From Strigops habroptila (lineage: Eukaryota; Chordata; Aves; Psittaciformes; Psittacidae): a DNA stretch of 64,000 nucleotides. Shown piece after piece: positions 32,899 to 45,800 of this stretch. The position numbers and the translations under genes were made by a program. The notes beneath the pieces are model-generated. The model did no database searches. It saw only the letters and a program-made list of their open reading frames with translations, and was not told the origin of the DNA. The stretch's first letter is position 1, and the number at the start of each line of letters is the position of its first letter. Where the stretch lies: positions 44,546,576-44,610,575 of the forward strand of contig NC_044282.2 in NCBI RefSeq assembly GCF_004027225.2, read 5' to 3'.

Positions 32899-35800
32899 CT
32901 GTCAAAGAACAAGAAGTAATTTAAGAGCTCCTTTCCATGGGATCTTTGTTCTGAAGTTAATGTTTCATTTGCAATTCTATAGAAATTTTTGAAACCATCT
33001 CAAGACGAACTGAAAGTTTCACATGTTCCAGAAAACTATACAACTCCAGCGCTGTTCTGCTCCCAGCTACTGCCCTGGGAGATTTTGCACCTATGCAGTG
33101 ATACACTGTGTCACATGTGCCTCCAGGTCAGACAGCGATGCTATTTCTCCCTGTTTCAAAAAAAACAAAAACAACCCTAAACCTGCTGTCTTATGCAAAT
33201 CTTTTGCACTGGATCCACAACACTGAGCAATGCAGCATCTAAATCCTACTTGCTTAGTTAAACAACAGCGATCAGAATACCCAAGATGGATACTCAATGC
33301 TTTTGAGGAATACCAGAAGCTTCAAAATGAGAGCCATAAAAGCTGAATGGGGAATGCATAAACTAGCTGAAAAATAATGCTTCGGGAAGTGAAAAGTCTC
33401 CGGATTCCAATAGGAAAAGCAACAGCCCCTGCCACCAGCTAACCAAAAATACGCCAGGTGCAAGGCACAGCTGTGGCAGCAGAAAACGGGATTTTATGTC
33501 CTACAGAAGCGCTCCGACCACTGATTTATGGAGAACTCTCCTCTCCTGTTCACTACGCTGTAGATTTAGACCCTACCTACTTTGTCAACACTGCTAAGCA
33601 CTTATCTTGCACCCAGGTGCTCAGCAATGTCAAGAATAAAGTTAGGTACCCAAAGAACTTAGCTGCAAAATGCAAGGGTCCAGCAGCACCTAAAGAATTT
33701 ACTTTGAAGCCACTTCTGGGCTGAATTTCCTGAAGTGGACAAACATTTAAGACTTCTGCATTCAACCTATAACCTCTGACATTTTGTCTACATAAAGGAG
33801 AAGCCTTAAACTAGCAGCTGTAGCTGATTCACTGTGGAGCAGAAAATGCAGACATGAAAAGCCAGTTTTTTCACCAAAGCAGCTTCTCCTTTCTTTACAT
33901 ATATGATAACTGCTGTCTGGATGGCTGATTTAAAATTATACCACTCTCAAGACTACGCCAGAGATGGGATTTTGCCACACAGGAGACAGCACACATTTTC
34001 CAGGGATAAAGCTGCAGTTACAAACATATTTGTAAAAGCCCGCAGGGGCAGACACACAGATCAGGACTCCATGTGCCACTCTCACAGTCCCATTGCCAAA
34101 AATACCCTTTGAAAGCAGGTCACCTCCTGTGAAGCCAGCATCCAGCCTAGCACACGCTAGCTGCGAGTAGTGGACACTTAAATCTTTCTTTCCCTGAAGG
34201 TGAATTTAGTACTTATCAAAACACCACTGCTGGACACAGATATGCTCTGTCTATCCCCATGAAGATACACAAGGCAACACAGAAGGATCCATCTGTACCA
34301 TCTCCACCTCAACTGATAGCAGGGGCGACTGGGAGAGGGACAGCCGCAGGTTTGGCTCTTACGCTGCTGTCACATAAGATATGCTACGGATATCACGTGG
34401 CAATGACTTGCAGTTACAGCTGACGAGAGGAAGCTGTATTTGTGATCTGGAGATGAAAGGTTCAGATGCTGTGAATTATTTAGTATTTTTCATATTCCTA
34501 CTTCATATTTAATATGTTTTGCTAATGAACTGCAAGTCTCAGGGCATGTAGTTACTAATGTGGTATCTACTCACATGGATTTGTCATCAAAATTTACAGT
34601 AATCTGTAACAACATACATTCTCATCCAGTGTAAATCGGTGATATATGCCAGCAGGGAGGGTTATCATGTCTCCTTTCTCCATGGAAATCCGGATCCATT
34701 TGTCATCCTTGTCTCGAACATCAAAGTAGCCAGATCCATCTAAGATGTAGCGAATTTCATCGTCTAGGTGTAAATGTTCCTCATAAAACGTTTTTATCTA
34801 GGAATAGCAAGTGTCTTAAAACTGCTGAACACAATAAAACTGTAAAGAAATCTAGTAGAAACATGTAACAAAGCAGCAAAGGCTTTCAAAGGGTAACTGC
34901 ACAGTGATTAACAGATGAGACCGTAGTGGTTAAAAGGGCGAATCCAGCCAGCTAGACCCTGTCTCAGGATACTTCTAAGCAAGGTGCTACATTCCCTTTG
35001 CAACACAGGAATTTCTCTGACAAGAAACAGCAGCTATAGCTGCACATAACCAGTCGCTGAATAACAGTAAAGCTCACACCCATTTGAGAGAGAGAGATGG
35101 GTAAAATTTCCCACTGCAGGATTTGGTCCTCACACTTGTTCATTTTGATCATTTTGTGCTTTTTCTTTCCCAACATGCAAAAATAAAATAGAGCTACAGG
35201 TTATCCCCCCTTTTTTACACTGTTGTAGGGCTGAATCAGCCCCACAAGCTACTACAGCTGTATGTGAAAATGCAGTTATTGCCAAACTTGGCCACATACA
35301 GCAATCTGATGTAAGCAGCATGTTGTGCCTGCCCCACACAGCGAGCCCCAGCTCCAGGCTCTCTCCCCTCAGGCAACAGCAGCAACATTCTGCTTGTTTC
35401 TGGAATGATGAATTCTTTGTATCTGGAGTGGCGAATTCTTTGTACATTTCACAGCACTGAACAAAACCGTGCTTTAAATGTTCAATTAACAGCGACCTGA
35501 GCGGGTTAGTGCATGGAGAGCAGTGTGATCACCAGATACCATGACCTGCTCCGGTCTGGATGCTGTTTAGCCATGCTAGTGACAGTGTCCCTGAGCCAGT
35601 ACCAATCCAGCGCTGCAAGAGGAGCAAAAGTCCATATGCCCTGTCAGTAATGGCCCATTTTGTGTCAGCTAGAGCCTGTCCAGGCAACCTAAGTCACTAC
35701 CTAATCATCTTGTCATCAATTTAAAACCAAACTTAAAACAGACTGGTAAATGGAAATATAATGAAAATATGGAAGTGACACTGGGTTGCCGTCCTCAGGT

Positions 35801-37011
35801 CAGAGCAGCACACCAACACCCAGAGGCTTGGAGGAGGAAGCTCCTTCTAGGAGGCTCACACAAGAGCCTGGCACCATTGGCATTCAGCTGTCGAGAAGCA
35901 GCCAAAGTACCAGTTTCCCAAGGTAAAAAAATCTTCTTGTACAGGGAATGCATCCCTCTGGTTCCATATGGTTAGCATTCATTTTGAAAAGACATGTTTT
36001 GCAAGCAGCCATTAGGATGTGTGAGCCTTCAAAGCCCATGCCCAGCTGGCAACCACCTGCCTTCATCCTGGGAGGCTCTCTGAGGATAGGCCAACATTGG
36101 CAGGGCTCCGCAGGTAGGAATCTTAGTTTCAAAATGACACAGTGAGGGAAACTATCTTGAAATCTTTGAAGGCAATCTACAGAAGCAAAACTCATCTGCT
36201 ATTTTTTAAATCAGACCAGCGCTGCTATTTTAACGTGAAGGACTTCAGCACAGGATGTGTTTGACACTGGAGATCTCACCCTGCGCCGCTGCCCGGGGCT
36301 GCGCAGGTGTGAAGAAGCCGGCTGCACACTCTAGCGGCCGGCGGCAGGGCGCAAATCCCCACCGAACGCAAAGACTCGCGTACCTTTTCCTCATAGTTTG
36401 GAAGCTTGTCTTTGTGTATGGTTATTATATCCATCCAAGAATAGTTTTCTGCTCTCCGGATCTCCTTCAGACGTGGATCAGTCTCATAGTTATCAGCATC
36501 CAACTAAAAAACAGGCAAGGGAAAAAACGGCGGGAGCGGGCACTCAGACACAAAGCACAATTCAGGGCACTAACGTGGAAAAGCCCGAGCCCCAGGAGCG
36601 CCAGGTGAAGCCGAGTTGGCCGCCATGGGTACACAGGCTGCGCCAGCTTCGGCAGAGGCACCTGCACCGAGTGTCCCCCCTCTAGCCCCCCACAGACACT
36701 GCTGGGCAGCGCCTGCCGCCTCCCCCTTTCCCGGCCTCGGCAGCGCCGCAGGCACGGATGCGGCCGGTACCGGCTGCCGCTCTCCGTGGCCGAGCCTCAG
36801 GCACCGCCTCCTCCAGGCCGCCCGAGGCCCCGCCAGCGCCGGGCCTTGCCAGGCCCGCGCGGCCCCGCCACCGCCATACGCCCTCACTGACTTTGCGGTA
36901 GACCACGCCGAGGCGCCGCAGCTGCTCCAGGCTGACGGCGCGGTTGGGCCACAGCCGGTGGGGCGCCCGCTGGTCCTCCGAGGACTCGTCCATGTACCAG
37001 GCCTCCACCAT
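32776..37011 (-). CDS. ADI1: ADI1, acireductone dioxygenase (methionine salvage), complete, 4 exons
   Basis: Cupin-fold enzyme that oxidises the acireductone made from methylthioadenosine. The Fe form gives formate and 2-keto-4-methylthiobutyrate, the precursor of methionine. It is cytosolic and nuclear; in mammals it also binds the MT1-MMP tail. Coding exons in transcript order: 37011-36892, 36503-36384, 34797-34618 and 32898-32776. All junctions are phase 0 and give 180 residues against 179 in human. The metal ligands of the cupin motif are intact: His88 and His90 in EEHLHLDDE, then Glu94 and His133 (GIYHRF). The start MVEAWYMD matches the family start and lies in a CpG island. Upstream in-frame codons include no ATG. 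The protein looks fully functional. Confidence 0.97.
32899..34617. other. ADI1: ADI1 intron 3, nothing recognised
   Basis: A 1.7-kb intron without a recognised repeat, RNA gene or motif. Confidence 0.7.
34618..34797 (-). CDS. ADI1: ADI1 exon 3 (cupin core)
   Basis: Sixty codons carrying all four metal ligands: His88, His90 and Glu94 in [12 protein letters not shown], and His133 in LPAGIYHRF. The acceptor is ATTCCTAG and the donor GTATGT. Confidence 0.97.
34798..36383. other. ADI1: ADI1 intron 2, nothing recognised
   Basis: A 1.6-kb intron. I see no repeat or RNA gene. GC content rises towards the CpG island at its 5' end. Confidence 0.7.
36384..36503 (-). CDS. ADI1: ADI1 exon 2
   Basis: Forty codons, from [20 protein letters not shown] to the conserved [10 protein letters not shown]. 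The acceptor is TTTTTTAG and the donor GTACGC. Confidence 0.96.
36504..36891. other. ADI1: ADI1 intron 1, GC-rich
   Basis: A 388-bp intron in the CpG island. The open frames through it on both strands are by-products of GC-rich sequence. Confidence 0.75.
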
Positions 37012-37135
37012 CCCGCCGCCGGCGCTCCGCTCCGCTCCGCCGGGCCGAGCTGGGCTGGGCGCGAGCGGCCCGCCCCGGCTGGGCCGGCGCAGGGTCCGGG
37101 AGCAGCCCCGCACTGCCAGCCTATGGGCATTGCCG
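36560..37135. promoter_or_regulatory. ADI1: CpG island at ADI1 promoter and exon 1
   Basis: Dense CpG and GC in contrast to the AT-rich flanks, covering exon 1, intron 1 and about 120 bases upstream of the ATG. SP1-like CCGCCCC (GGGGCGG on the other strand) occurs near 37070, and ctccgctccgctccg is repeated near 37027-37041. There is no TATA box at a suitable place. The transcription start is inferred to lie between 37020 and 37130. Confidence 0.75.
36892..37011 (-). CDS. ADI1: ADI1 exon 1 coding part
   Basis: Forty codons, [20 protein letters not shown] to LGVVYRK. The donor is GTCAGT. The exon is GC-rich and lies inside the CpG island. Confidence 0.95.
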
Positions 37136-39803
37136 TAAAGGGCAACTCAAATACGCCGAACGAGAGCGTTGTGCGGCAGACACGGCTTTCATTTTAGTGC
37201 ACGGCCCTACGCTCAACAGCAGAGGTGAGGAGAGGCCTCCATGAGGGAGATCTGCCCGGGTACGGGGCTTCTCACCCGCACAAGCCCTCTGGGTAACATG
37301 CTGGTTATAACACAGGTTCATCAGCAACTCTGTTTACATCCAGCCCGCCCTGGCAGTAGTATTCTGACTGAGCTTAACAATAGGTCTCAGCCTCAACGAG
37401 GACCTGCACTGCAACCCCCCAGTATGGAAAAGTAAAAAATGAACTGAGGAGCGGCAGGGGAGAAACAGTGGTAAGATGCATTCTGCCCAGAAAGCTCATG
37501 TCTCCATCCATGGAGATATTCACATCCTGAGCGAGCTGCTCGGCGTGGAGCTGCTAGAGCTGGGCTGGACAACACACACTCCAGCAGTGCTCTCTGGCCT
37601 CCTCCAGCCTGCATAGTTCTGCAGTTCTACCTGGCAAATAAACCAACACCAGCTAAACACGATGCAAGGATGAGAAACAACTGAAACTATCCCTCCTTAA
37701 ATACTTTTCCTCATAAAAAAGAGACTTATACTTACCAAAATATCTTAACCAGTATTTCTCAGATTCTTAGAACTGGTATCAGGTTCCTTTAATGTACAGG
37801 ATCCATGTATAAGCACTACTGGTTATCAATTCAGGATAAAATTTAAGCTCCGTAACATGACAGGTAAGCTGGTCCAATGCTGGTATTGTCTATATTTTTA
37901 GAAGCACAGACAAATTTAGCCAGAAGTTCAATGCTTACCCACTGGATGTCATGGCACTAAATGCCCTGAATGACTTGAACAGCCACCATTCTCTGCAGAT
38001 CCTCAAGTTAAGTCCCACTGAGAAGTATTATTTGCTTTCCATCCTTTTATCAGCCTTAATCCTGTAACTTTCTTCTTACCTTTGTTTTGTCCTGCATTTC
38101 CACAGCAAGAATGAACATTGGTATCAAATTAACCTAAAACTCTTTCCTATTAGATCTCCCATTATAATCTACCTATTAGATTCAGGTAATGAAGTTGCTT
38201 AAATTCAGTATTACACAGATGCTATGATTTACCCACCATTATCTGTACTTATTTTCCAAAGCTGCTGCTCCAAAACCTAGAGATTTCCACACAGTAAATA
38301 GGATCTCTCTGTTTAACTGGAGATGTATTGATAGGCAGATGATTAGATGTCATGCCTTCAGTATGTTGTTGGTCACACTGTGATCTCTCAACCAGAGATC
38401 TGATCAGGGTTGATGGTGTGTTTTCCTTCAAGCCAAACTTCTAAAATAAACGAAGAGATGGAAAACTGTATGCATATATACAAGAGGCAGAGGGGAAGAT
38501 CTAATCAGTGGACTACCTTCGCCCTATATGACCTTTACTGTGAAGTTTTGGATGAGAGAAAATAAATCTAAAACCCACACTCATCTATTAACCACTAGCC
38601 AGCCAGTTTCTTCATTCTATCACAATTCACGTGACTCTAAATACATAAGAGCTTATACTTTGCCTCAGTAAAGATATTATACTGCATGAGAACTACTGAG
38701 AAATCAAGTTTCAGCAGCTCCACCATTCTGTATCAACAAATACAAAAATAAAATCAGTGACCTCCAGCTGAAGCCCTATTGTTCAATGGTATAAAGGTAC
38801 CTTACAAAGAAGTTGACAAAGGTAACATACCAAACCTGCTTGCTCTTCCCATGTATATGCATAGAAAATAAAACTGTGTTGATCACTGGTAATTATTCTC
38901 TAATTCAAGTGCACATTAGCCATTCCATTAATCTCATCATTGACTGGAAAAAATGAAGTCAAACACCTGACATCTGGAAGATCTGGAGAAGCTGATCATC
39001 TTCTAGTTCCATCTCAGGTAAAATGGCCAATTATTTATTACCTTTGGGACAACATTGAAGAGGAAACCAACAATGCTAATGTGAACCAGTATGCATAAAA
39101 AATACTTAATGGAAATAGGAGGTCAGAAACAAAGAGCTTGGACATTAAGCAGCAAGAGAGAACTGTAAAAATTCACCATTCAAGTTCTCTAACGACCTGG
39201 CTTTTTACTTTGTTCATGCTGCATTGCAGAGTCAGTAACATTATAAAGAAACCTCAGGTGCTGTAGCTGATGATGCTGTGTGGCACAGGTGAGTGTTACA
39301 AGCCCACCTGCTACTGGCAGAATTTCAAAGCATATCAACAGAGATCTCTGTGTTAGGTCACTGACCTCTCACCAAAGTGCCCCTCCCCCAACTATTTTGG
39401 GTTGTTAATATATACCTCTGTACAAAAAATTAATTTATTTTGCTAAGGGAAAAATACAGAACACAAGATAAAGACTTAATACTCCTTCTGAAGTCTGTCT
39501 TTAAGGTGACTTCAGAAATCTACAAGACAGTTAAAACTACTGACTGAGGCCCTTCAGTAAGATGAGGTAAAAGCAAGTGCTTTTTATCATCAGATTAAAC
39601 AAAAAAATACAAAAACTTGATTGTAAAACAAATGCTATAAAAGAAAATGTGACGGTTTTCTCCACTGAAGTTGGTACATGTTTAATACTTCAGGCCAGAA
39701 AGTATACTTTGAAGTTCAACTCTGAAACAACTGCAGCCATTCAAGTAGTCACTGTGATGCTGGTCCTTTCCCTCCCACTGTGACAGTCTCTAGTCTCTGT
39801 ACA
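37136..39803. other. Sequence between ADI1 start and RNASEH1 stop
   Basis: About 2.7 kb. ADI1 and RNASEH1 run head to tail on the minus strand. The right part should be the RNASEH1 3' UTR. No repeat or additional gene was recognised. Confidence 0.65.
39434..39439 (-). promoter_or_regulatory. RNASEH1: Candidate RNASEH1 polyadenylation signal
   Basis: The first canonical AATAAA on the minus strand downstream of the RNASEH1 stop, 365 bases on. Another lies at 39034-39039. Which one is used cannot be told from sequence. Confidence 0.4.
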
Positions 39804-39890
39804 TCAGGACCACTGTTTACTAGCTCCTTCTCTTGCTAGTCTATCAGCTTCTTCATTTCCTTGGAAGCCAGCATGACCAGGAATATGCAT
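39804..39890 (-). CDS. RNASEH1: RNASEH1 exon 8, terminal coding exon
   Basis: Twenty-eight codons plus [23 protein letters not shown] to SKQWS. It holds His269 and catalytic Asp279. Confidence 0.97.
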   Translation of the reverse strand: MHIPGHAGFQGNEEADRLAREGASKQWS

Positions 39891-42800
39891 CTGTTAGAAC
39901 AAAAGTACAGGAGTGTTAGATATGCAAGAAAGCAAGAAAAAAAGTACATACATAGAATTTGATCAGTCCACACACTTCGACTCACAGTTCAGCAGCACCT
40001 CCATAGAGGCCCTCTCCTCACATTTAGTCCTGACATGTTCTCCTCAGGAATGTACAGTCTCCCTTCCTCTAGGAAAGTCTTGCCAAACTGTGAAAGTCAT
40101 CCTTCTGGGAAGTAGTGAACTGCCTATAAGGACTACCTAGCCTTTAAGAAATGCAGACAACAGCTCCCACTCAAAATTCCCACTTCCAGAGAAGAGAGAA
40201 AAACCTATCTGCATTCAGTGCTTAAACCATGTTAACCTTTTCCCAGAAAGCCAGAGACCCCTATGCCACTAGCAGCTTTGGTGGTTATGGCACTTGCTTC
40301 AGATACAGGAACAGAAAAGAATCACTCAATTTTCAGGTGTTGTAACTGCCCATCCTTCAATTAGGAACTGAAAACACTTTCAACCCTAAGTCTATCCTTG
40401 TCAGAGGTAAGGGTGGAGCCCATGGAGGTCCATGATGGAGCAGATATCCACCTGCAGCCCATGCAGTACCACATGCTGGAGCAGGGGGGTTACCATGATA
40501 AAGTATATACATACATTACTCTTCCCAAAACAGAAGTCTTACCAAGTTTTGGCTCAGCTGTTAGAAGTGTGCACAAAGCAATACTACTTTTTTTTTTTTT
40601 ATGTAAAATACTCGAAGGACAGCTGAACTTCGCTTTTAGTTTTAAATTTTTACACTTTCTTCTCAACAGACAATAGGAGTAATTATATAAAATTCTAGTC
40701 AGCCTTTACTTGGAGTCACCAGCTCTGGAACACAGACCAACACGAGTGAAAGAATCTCTCTAACATATTTCTCACAGGAAAAGTGCACATTAAAGATCTA
40801 ATTCATCCTGTTTTCTACAGAGTCAAGACAGAAGCCCAATAAATATACCATTAGCAGCCAAAAAGTCAATGGTAAAGAGATTTAGTTCTAGAATCAGTAG
40901 GCTTATACCAGAATTAGAGTAAAATTTAGAAGGAGGGGAGGGTAGATATCCTCTACAATGTTTAGTGCTGAGGTCACAGAAAAATGTTTTATCAGGAATA
41001 CCTGTATTCCTGTTGTTTTTACTTCTTTACTGGGAAGCAAAACAATTTTAAACTTAACAATGGGTATTTTAAAGACCTTTCTATGCCCAGTTTTCATGGA
41101 AAAAACACAGTTACGGTACAAAGAACTAGAGTTAGTTTACTTGGGATTATAATCTCTTAGTTTTCTCAGTTTAAAGACACCCATGTGATTGAGTTACACC
41201 AATGAACCAGCAACTTCAGAGTGCTGAAAAGAAAACCCACAAATTCAGCTATGACTCAAAGACAGTTGTGTTTTAAGCTTAGGTTTCCAGGAACAGAAAA
41301 CTCATCTACTAACAGTACTAATGAACTAAAAGTAATTATTGCAGGCATCTAAGTAGCAACAAGAGACAGAAAACAAATACAAACATGCATTTTAATAAAT
41401 GAAATCCTGGTTCCAAGAGCCTAGTTATCTTGCTTATTTGCTTTAAATAAAACCAGCAGCTTCTCTGTATTTATGGTTTTATGGATGTACAATATTATGC
41501 TCTATAAAACTCTTACAGTCATACTTGTCAGTTTTTACAAGAAGCATGTTTAAGATGTCATTAATAAGAAGAAATCAGGTGCTTACCCACTGAATTTCTA
41601 TGTCTTTTGATAAATTAGCAAGTCTTTCAAAATCTTCTTTATTTATTACACTTCTTCCTGAACTTGTCCTCCAGCCATTTGTTTTCCAGCTGTCAACCCA
41701 GCTCGTAATACCTATGTAAAGGGGGCATTACCACGAAAATGCTATTAAAGAAGCCAGCATGATGATGATCTTAAAGGTCTTTTCCAACCCAAACCATTCT
41801 ACGATTCTAAGTTGGAGCAAAGAGCCTTTTAACTCTGTACAAAGTCTCATGCAAAGACACTGGAGATAGAAGATATTCTTTGTCTGGTTCTCTACCATTG
41901 TCTTTCAGGATTGCATTTTTCCATTAGTACATGAATTACCAGAACATGTTTTCCCTAACAGGTATTTAAACACTACAATCCTATGTATGCATTACACACA
42001 AAATTACAACATGAACTTCAGTAAACTGAAGCTAAGGATTGCCTGATGGTACAGTAAGCTAGAACAAATCTATTGTTTTATTTGTTCTGAGAAATTGAGG
42101 AGACACATGCATAGAGGAAAAATAGATGGCCGCTTGTCTTATGGCTTCTGCACACCAAACAGAATCCTTCAGAGAAGGACCATACAAGCAGATTTCTACA
42201 GAACAATATTTAACATTCTGGCTCTCCCTTGCTGGCCAGAAAATTTACTATAACTCCTTAAATAAGGAGATAGATAAAGCCTGAAAGTCTGGAAGTGTAG
42301 TCTACATGTAAAAAGCAAAGAAACTTGAATGGACTTCACAAGTGTGTATGAACACAGCCTCTCCAATCCAAGCAAAACAAAACACCTACAGGGTTACTAC
42401 ACCAACTTCCAAGTACTTTCCCGAGTACATCCTTAATAGAGTATACACGAACGACATTTCTTCCAGGCTTTGTGTCATACTGAATGCCTCAAGACAATAA
42501 TCCTGTAGTTACTTCTATCAGTCTTTACTGTAACAGGCACTTCGCCTCTGCTTGTATTTCATGCAGTTAGCAGGTGATGCCTGCAATATTCTGAACTTTT
42601 TCCCCAAGCAGTCCTCAGTGTTGAAATAAGTTATACATTCTCTTCCCTATATCCCTCTTCCCAGGCCCATATTCTGTGGCCCTTATGTAATAAACCAGCA
42701 TGCAGCCTATCTTCAAGAATCAGGAAAACTAACATCATTAACTTACCATTAATAGTGAACTTGCTATCAGTGTAGATAATTAGTTTCTTGATGTTTTGAC

Positions 42801-45800
42801 TCTTTGCTTGCTCTATTGCTTTGCAGGCTGCCTTAAGAACATTTCAACAGAATCACAGTTCAGACCAGGACTTTGAACACATGCAATTAAAATTAAAATA
42901 CCAGCAAAATACCTGACGCTAACACAGAACTACAAAGAATATTACTGCAATCTCTCCATCAATGAGCATCAACAAACTTTAGAGCAGAGGTTCCCAAAAT
43001 TATGCATGCTGATGACCAGTTACTGAAGCAGGCAAACAGGTATCCTCTGAAGCTTTACTGGCAAGGAGGAAGGATTCATACCAGTTCCAACAGACTGGAA
43101 CCCCTAAAAGCTTTGGGGGGTTTTGTGGGTTTTGGGTAGGGGTATTTTTGGTGCTCTGAAATATAGTAAGAGGGAAAAGTGGCTGGGTTTGGATGTAGAG
43201 CTGAAAAGATCTTTAGTGACAAGTTTGATCCCTGGCACACAACCATCACCTTTGCTTGTCCCTCACTAAAATGAACTTCCTGTCATTTTTAAGCAGATCA
43301 ATTCTTCATTTCAGTTCATCTCCAAACACACAGTGCGAGATAGCACCAATACCAGAATTAAGATGAGGCGAGAAGGGAAGACTAAATCTGCCGTTGCGAA
43401 CAAAGTTTACTTCATAAGTAACAAAAGTTACTCCTGAGAGCCTAGAACTGTTTGTGATATTTGTCTAAGGAATACAATACTCTTGAGACTATTGTATTGG
43501 CAGTGCCACAGACAGGGGTTTGGTTATTTAGACCATGGGACTCTCATTGGGAAGCCAGGTCTACTGGATGCTGATGGGGCTGGTCTGACAACGAAGGGGA
43601 AGAGATTCAACTCTTAACCACTACTCACCCCAGGGTCTGAGATTAAAAATGCAAAGGATACAATACAGATTTGAGAACCAGGCTTTCCAAGTGCCAGGCT
43701 GTTTTAAATAGCTGTGCTTGTCCTGATGGTGTTTGGGGATTCTCAAGGTGAATTACCTCATTCAAAATACAATGAAGATCAATAAAACTCAAAAAGAATT
43801 ATTTGTTTCAAGTCATAACTCCTCATATTTTGTGTACTTCCCTCATAGCTTCGTAACTGTTTCTGAAGGCCAGAGTTGAAACAGTCACGAGTGTGCTACT
43901 GTGGTCTAACACACAGAAGCATTTTAGGACATTTACTACTTACATGTATTTCTGCTCTTTGATTAGTCTGCCGTCCAGGAAGTCTTTCACTGGTATTTCT
44001 GTGTCCAAGGAATGAAGAGTAGATTAGTTACCCCCAAATTTCAGAATGGTGTATTTATTTTTATAATGTGTGCCCATTATACAAGACAGCTACCTTTCAT
44101 TTTATAAAGAAGGATGAATAGATATCCTAGCTCTAACTTCCACCTAGCTCTAACTTCCAATCTGCAGCTAAATTTGTCATCTTCTGTGCACACCTACACC
44201 TATTTTAAAACTTTCTGCATTACGTGAGTTATAGCTCCAGTTCCTAAAAATATTTTTTCAAGTTGATTTTCCCTACATTCTCACCTCCCAAAGAAGCTGG
44301 TTTCTCTTTTCCCCTCAGTAACTCACTTGTCTCACAGCACTGTCATTATGAGTCTCAAGAGCAGGGTTTCATATTCAAAAGGAGGCTGGTATTGTAAATT
44401 ACATCCAAACCAACGGCAATATATTAAAAAAAAAAAAAAAAGAAAAGAAAAAAGAACAAAAGAAAAAAGAATAAATCCATCCAGCTACTTACAAAGGGTG
44501 GCCCGGCCCCCAGTAGACACCTATTCCAGCACGTGCCCTGCTACGTCCATTACCTGAGCAACAACCATCTGTATAAACGACTGCAAAGTCACCTGCAAAG
44601 TAATTACCAAAAGCAGAAGCTCAAGAACTCCTTCAAGGGCACAGACTCTTTAAGCAAAAAGAAATGTCTGCCAGCAGGTTAATCCCCAGAACTTCCCTCC
44701 CACAGAGCCCTTCAAAAGGTTCACTACAGAAGCAATGTAAGTTAGCGATGCAGAGCACCAGAAGTCCCACCACAGCTTCACACCCCTAATTTGACTGGTG
44801 TCAAATTAGTCAGCCTCAAGAAGCACTTCTGCCCCAACTTCCATATTTTCATCACAGTTCCTGTCTTCTCCAATCAACTTTAAAACTTCCCAGCTACATC
44901 ATTATATTTAAACACAATCTGTAATCCAGACACACATGACGATCACATTAAGCTCTATGTTGATACCAGTTAAAGCCAGTTAAAATTACAGTGAAAGACA
45001 ACGTGAACAAATATATCATGGCTCACATTTTCCATCTTAAAAAGAAACAATGTTAGGCTGGGCCTGATGCTGCCATACACAAACCTTCCTAAAGGCTGTC
45101 TAATAACTACACCTGTTACTTATGAAAGAGGGCAAAGAAATGAAAAGAATTACAGAAATAATGAAAGACCTCACCCATATATGAAAATTTATCTTCACTG
45201 ACTGCTGGTTCTGAGTATACTTCATCATGTTTTACACGCTTTGCAATGTGTTCTTCACCTGCAGACTGTTCATACGGCCTTTTGCACGTATTGCAACACA
45301 AAGCATTTATTTCTGGTTCCTCTCTCTGGCTACCATTTTCCCATGTTACAGCTGGAGGACCATGTGCCCCTTCCAAAAAAAAAAAAAAAAAAAAAATATG
45401 AGAGAGAAGAAGTTTAACTAGATAGAATCAACTAGGTTGGAAAAGACCTCTAAGATCATCAAGTCCAACCATTACCCCAGGACTGCCAAGGTCATCACTA
45501 AACCATGTCACTGAGGGCCTCATCTACATGGTTTCTGAACACTTCCAGGGACGGTGATTCCACCACTTCCCTGGGCAGCCTGTTCCAATACCTGACTTTT
45601 GGTGAAGAAGTTCTTCCTAATATCCAATTTAAACCTCCCCCGGTGCAGCTTGAGGCCGTTACCTCTTGTCCTATCACTTGTTACTTGGGAGAAGAGACCG
45701 ATCCCCACCTCACTACAATCTCCTTTCAGATAGTTGTAGAGAGCAATAAGGTCCCCCTGAGTCTTCTCTTCTCCAGACTAAACAACCCTAGGTCCCTCAG

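Noticed and set aside
36570-37197. Long overlapping frames on both strands at the ADI1 CpG island
   Set aside because: They are shadows of ADI1 exon 1 in GC-rich sequence; only the frame encoding MVEAWYMD is supported.
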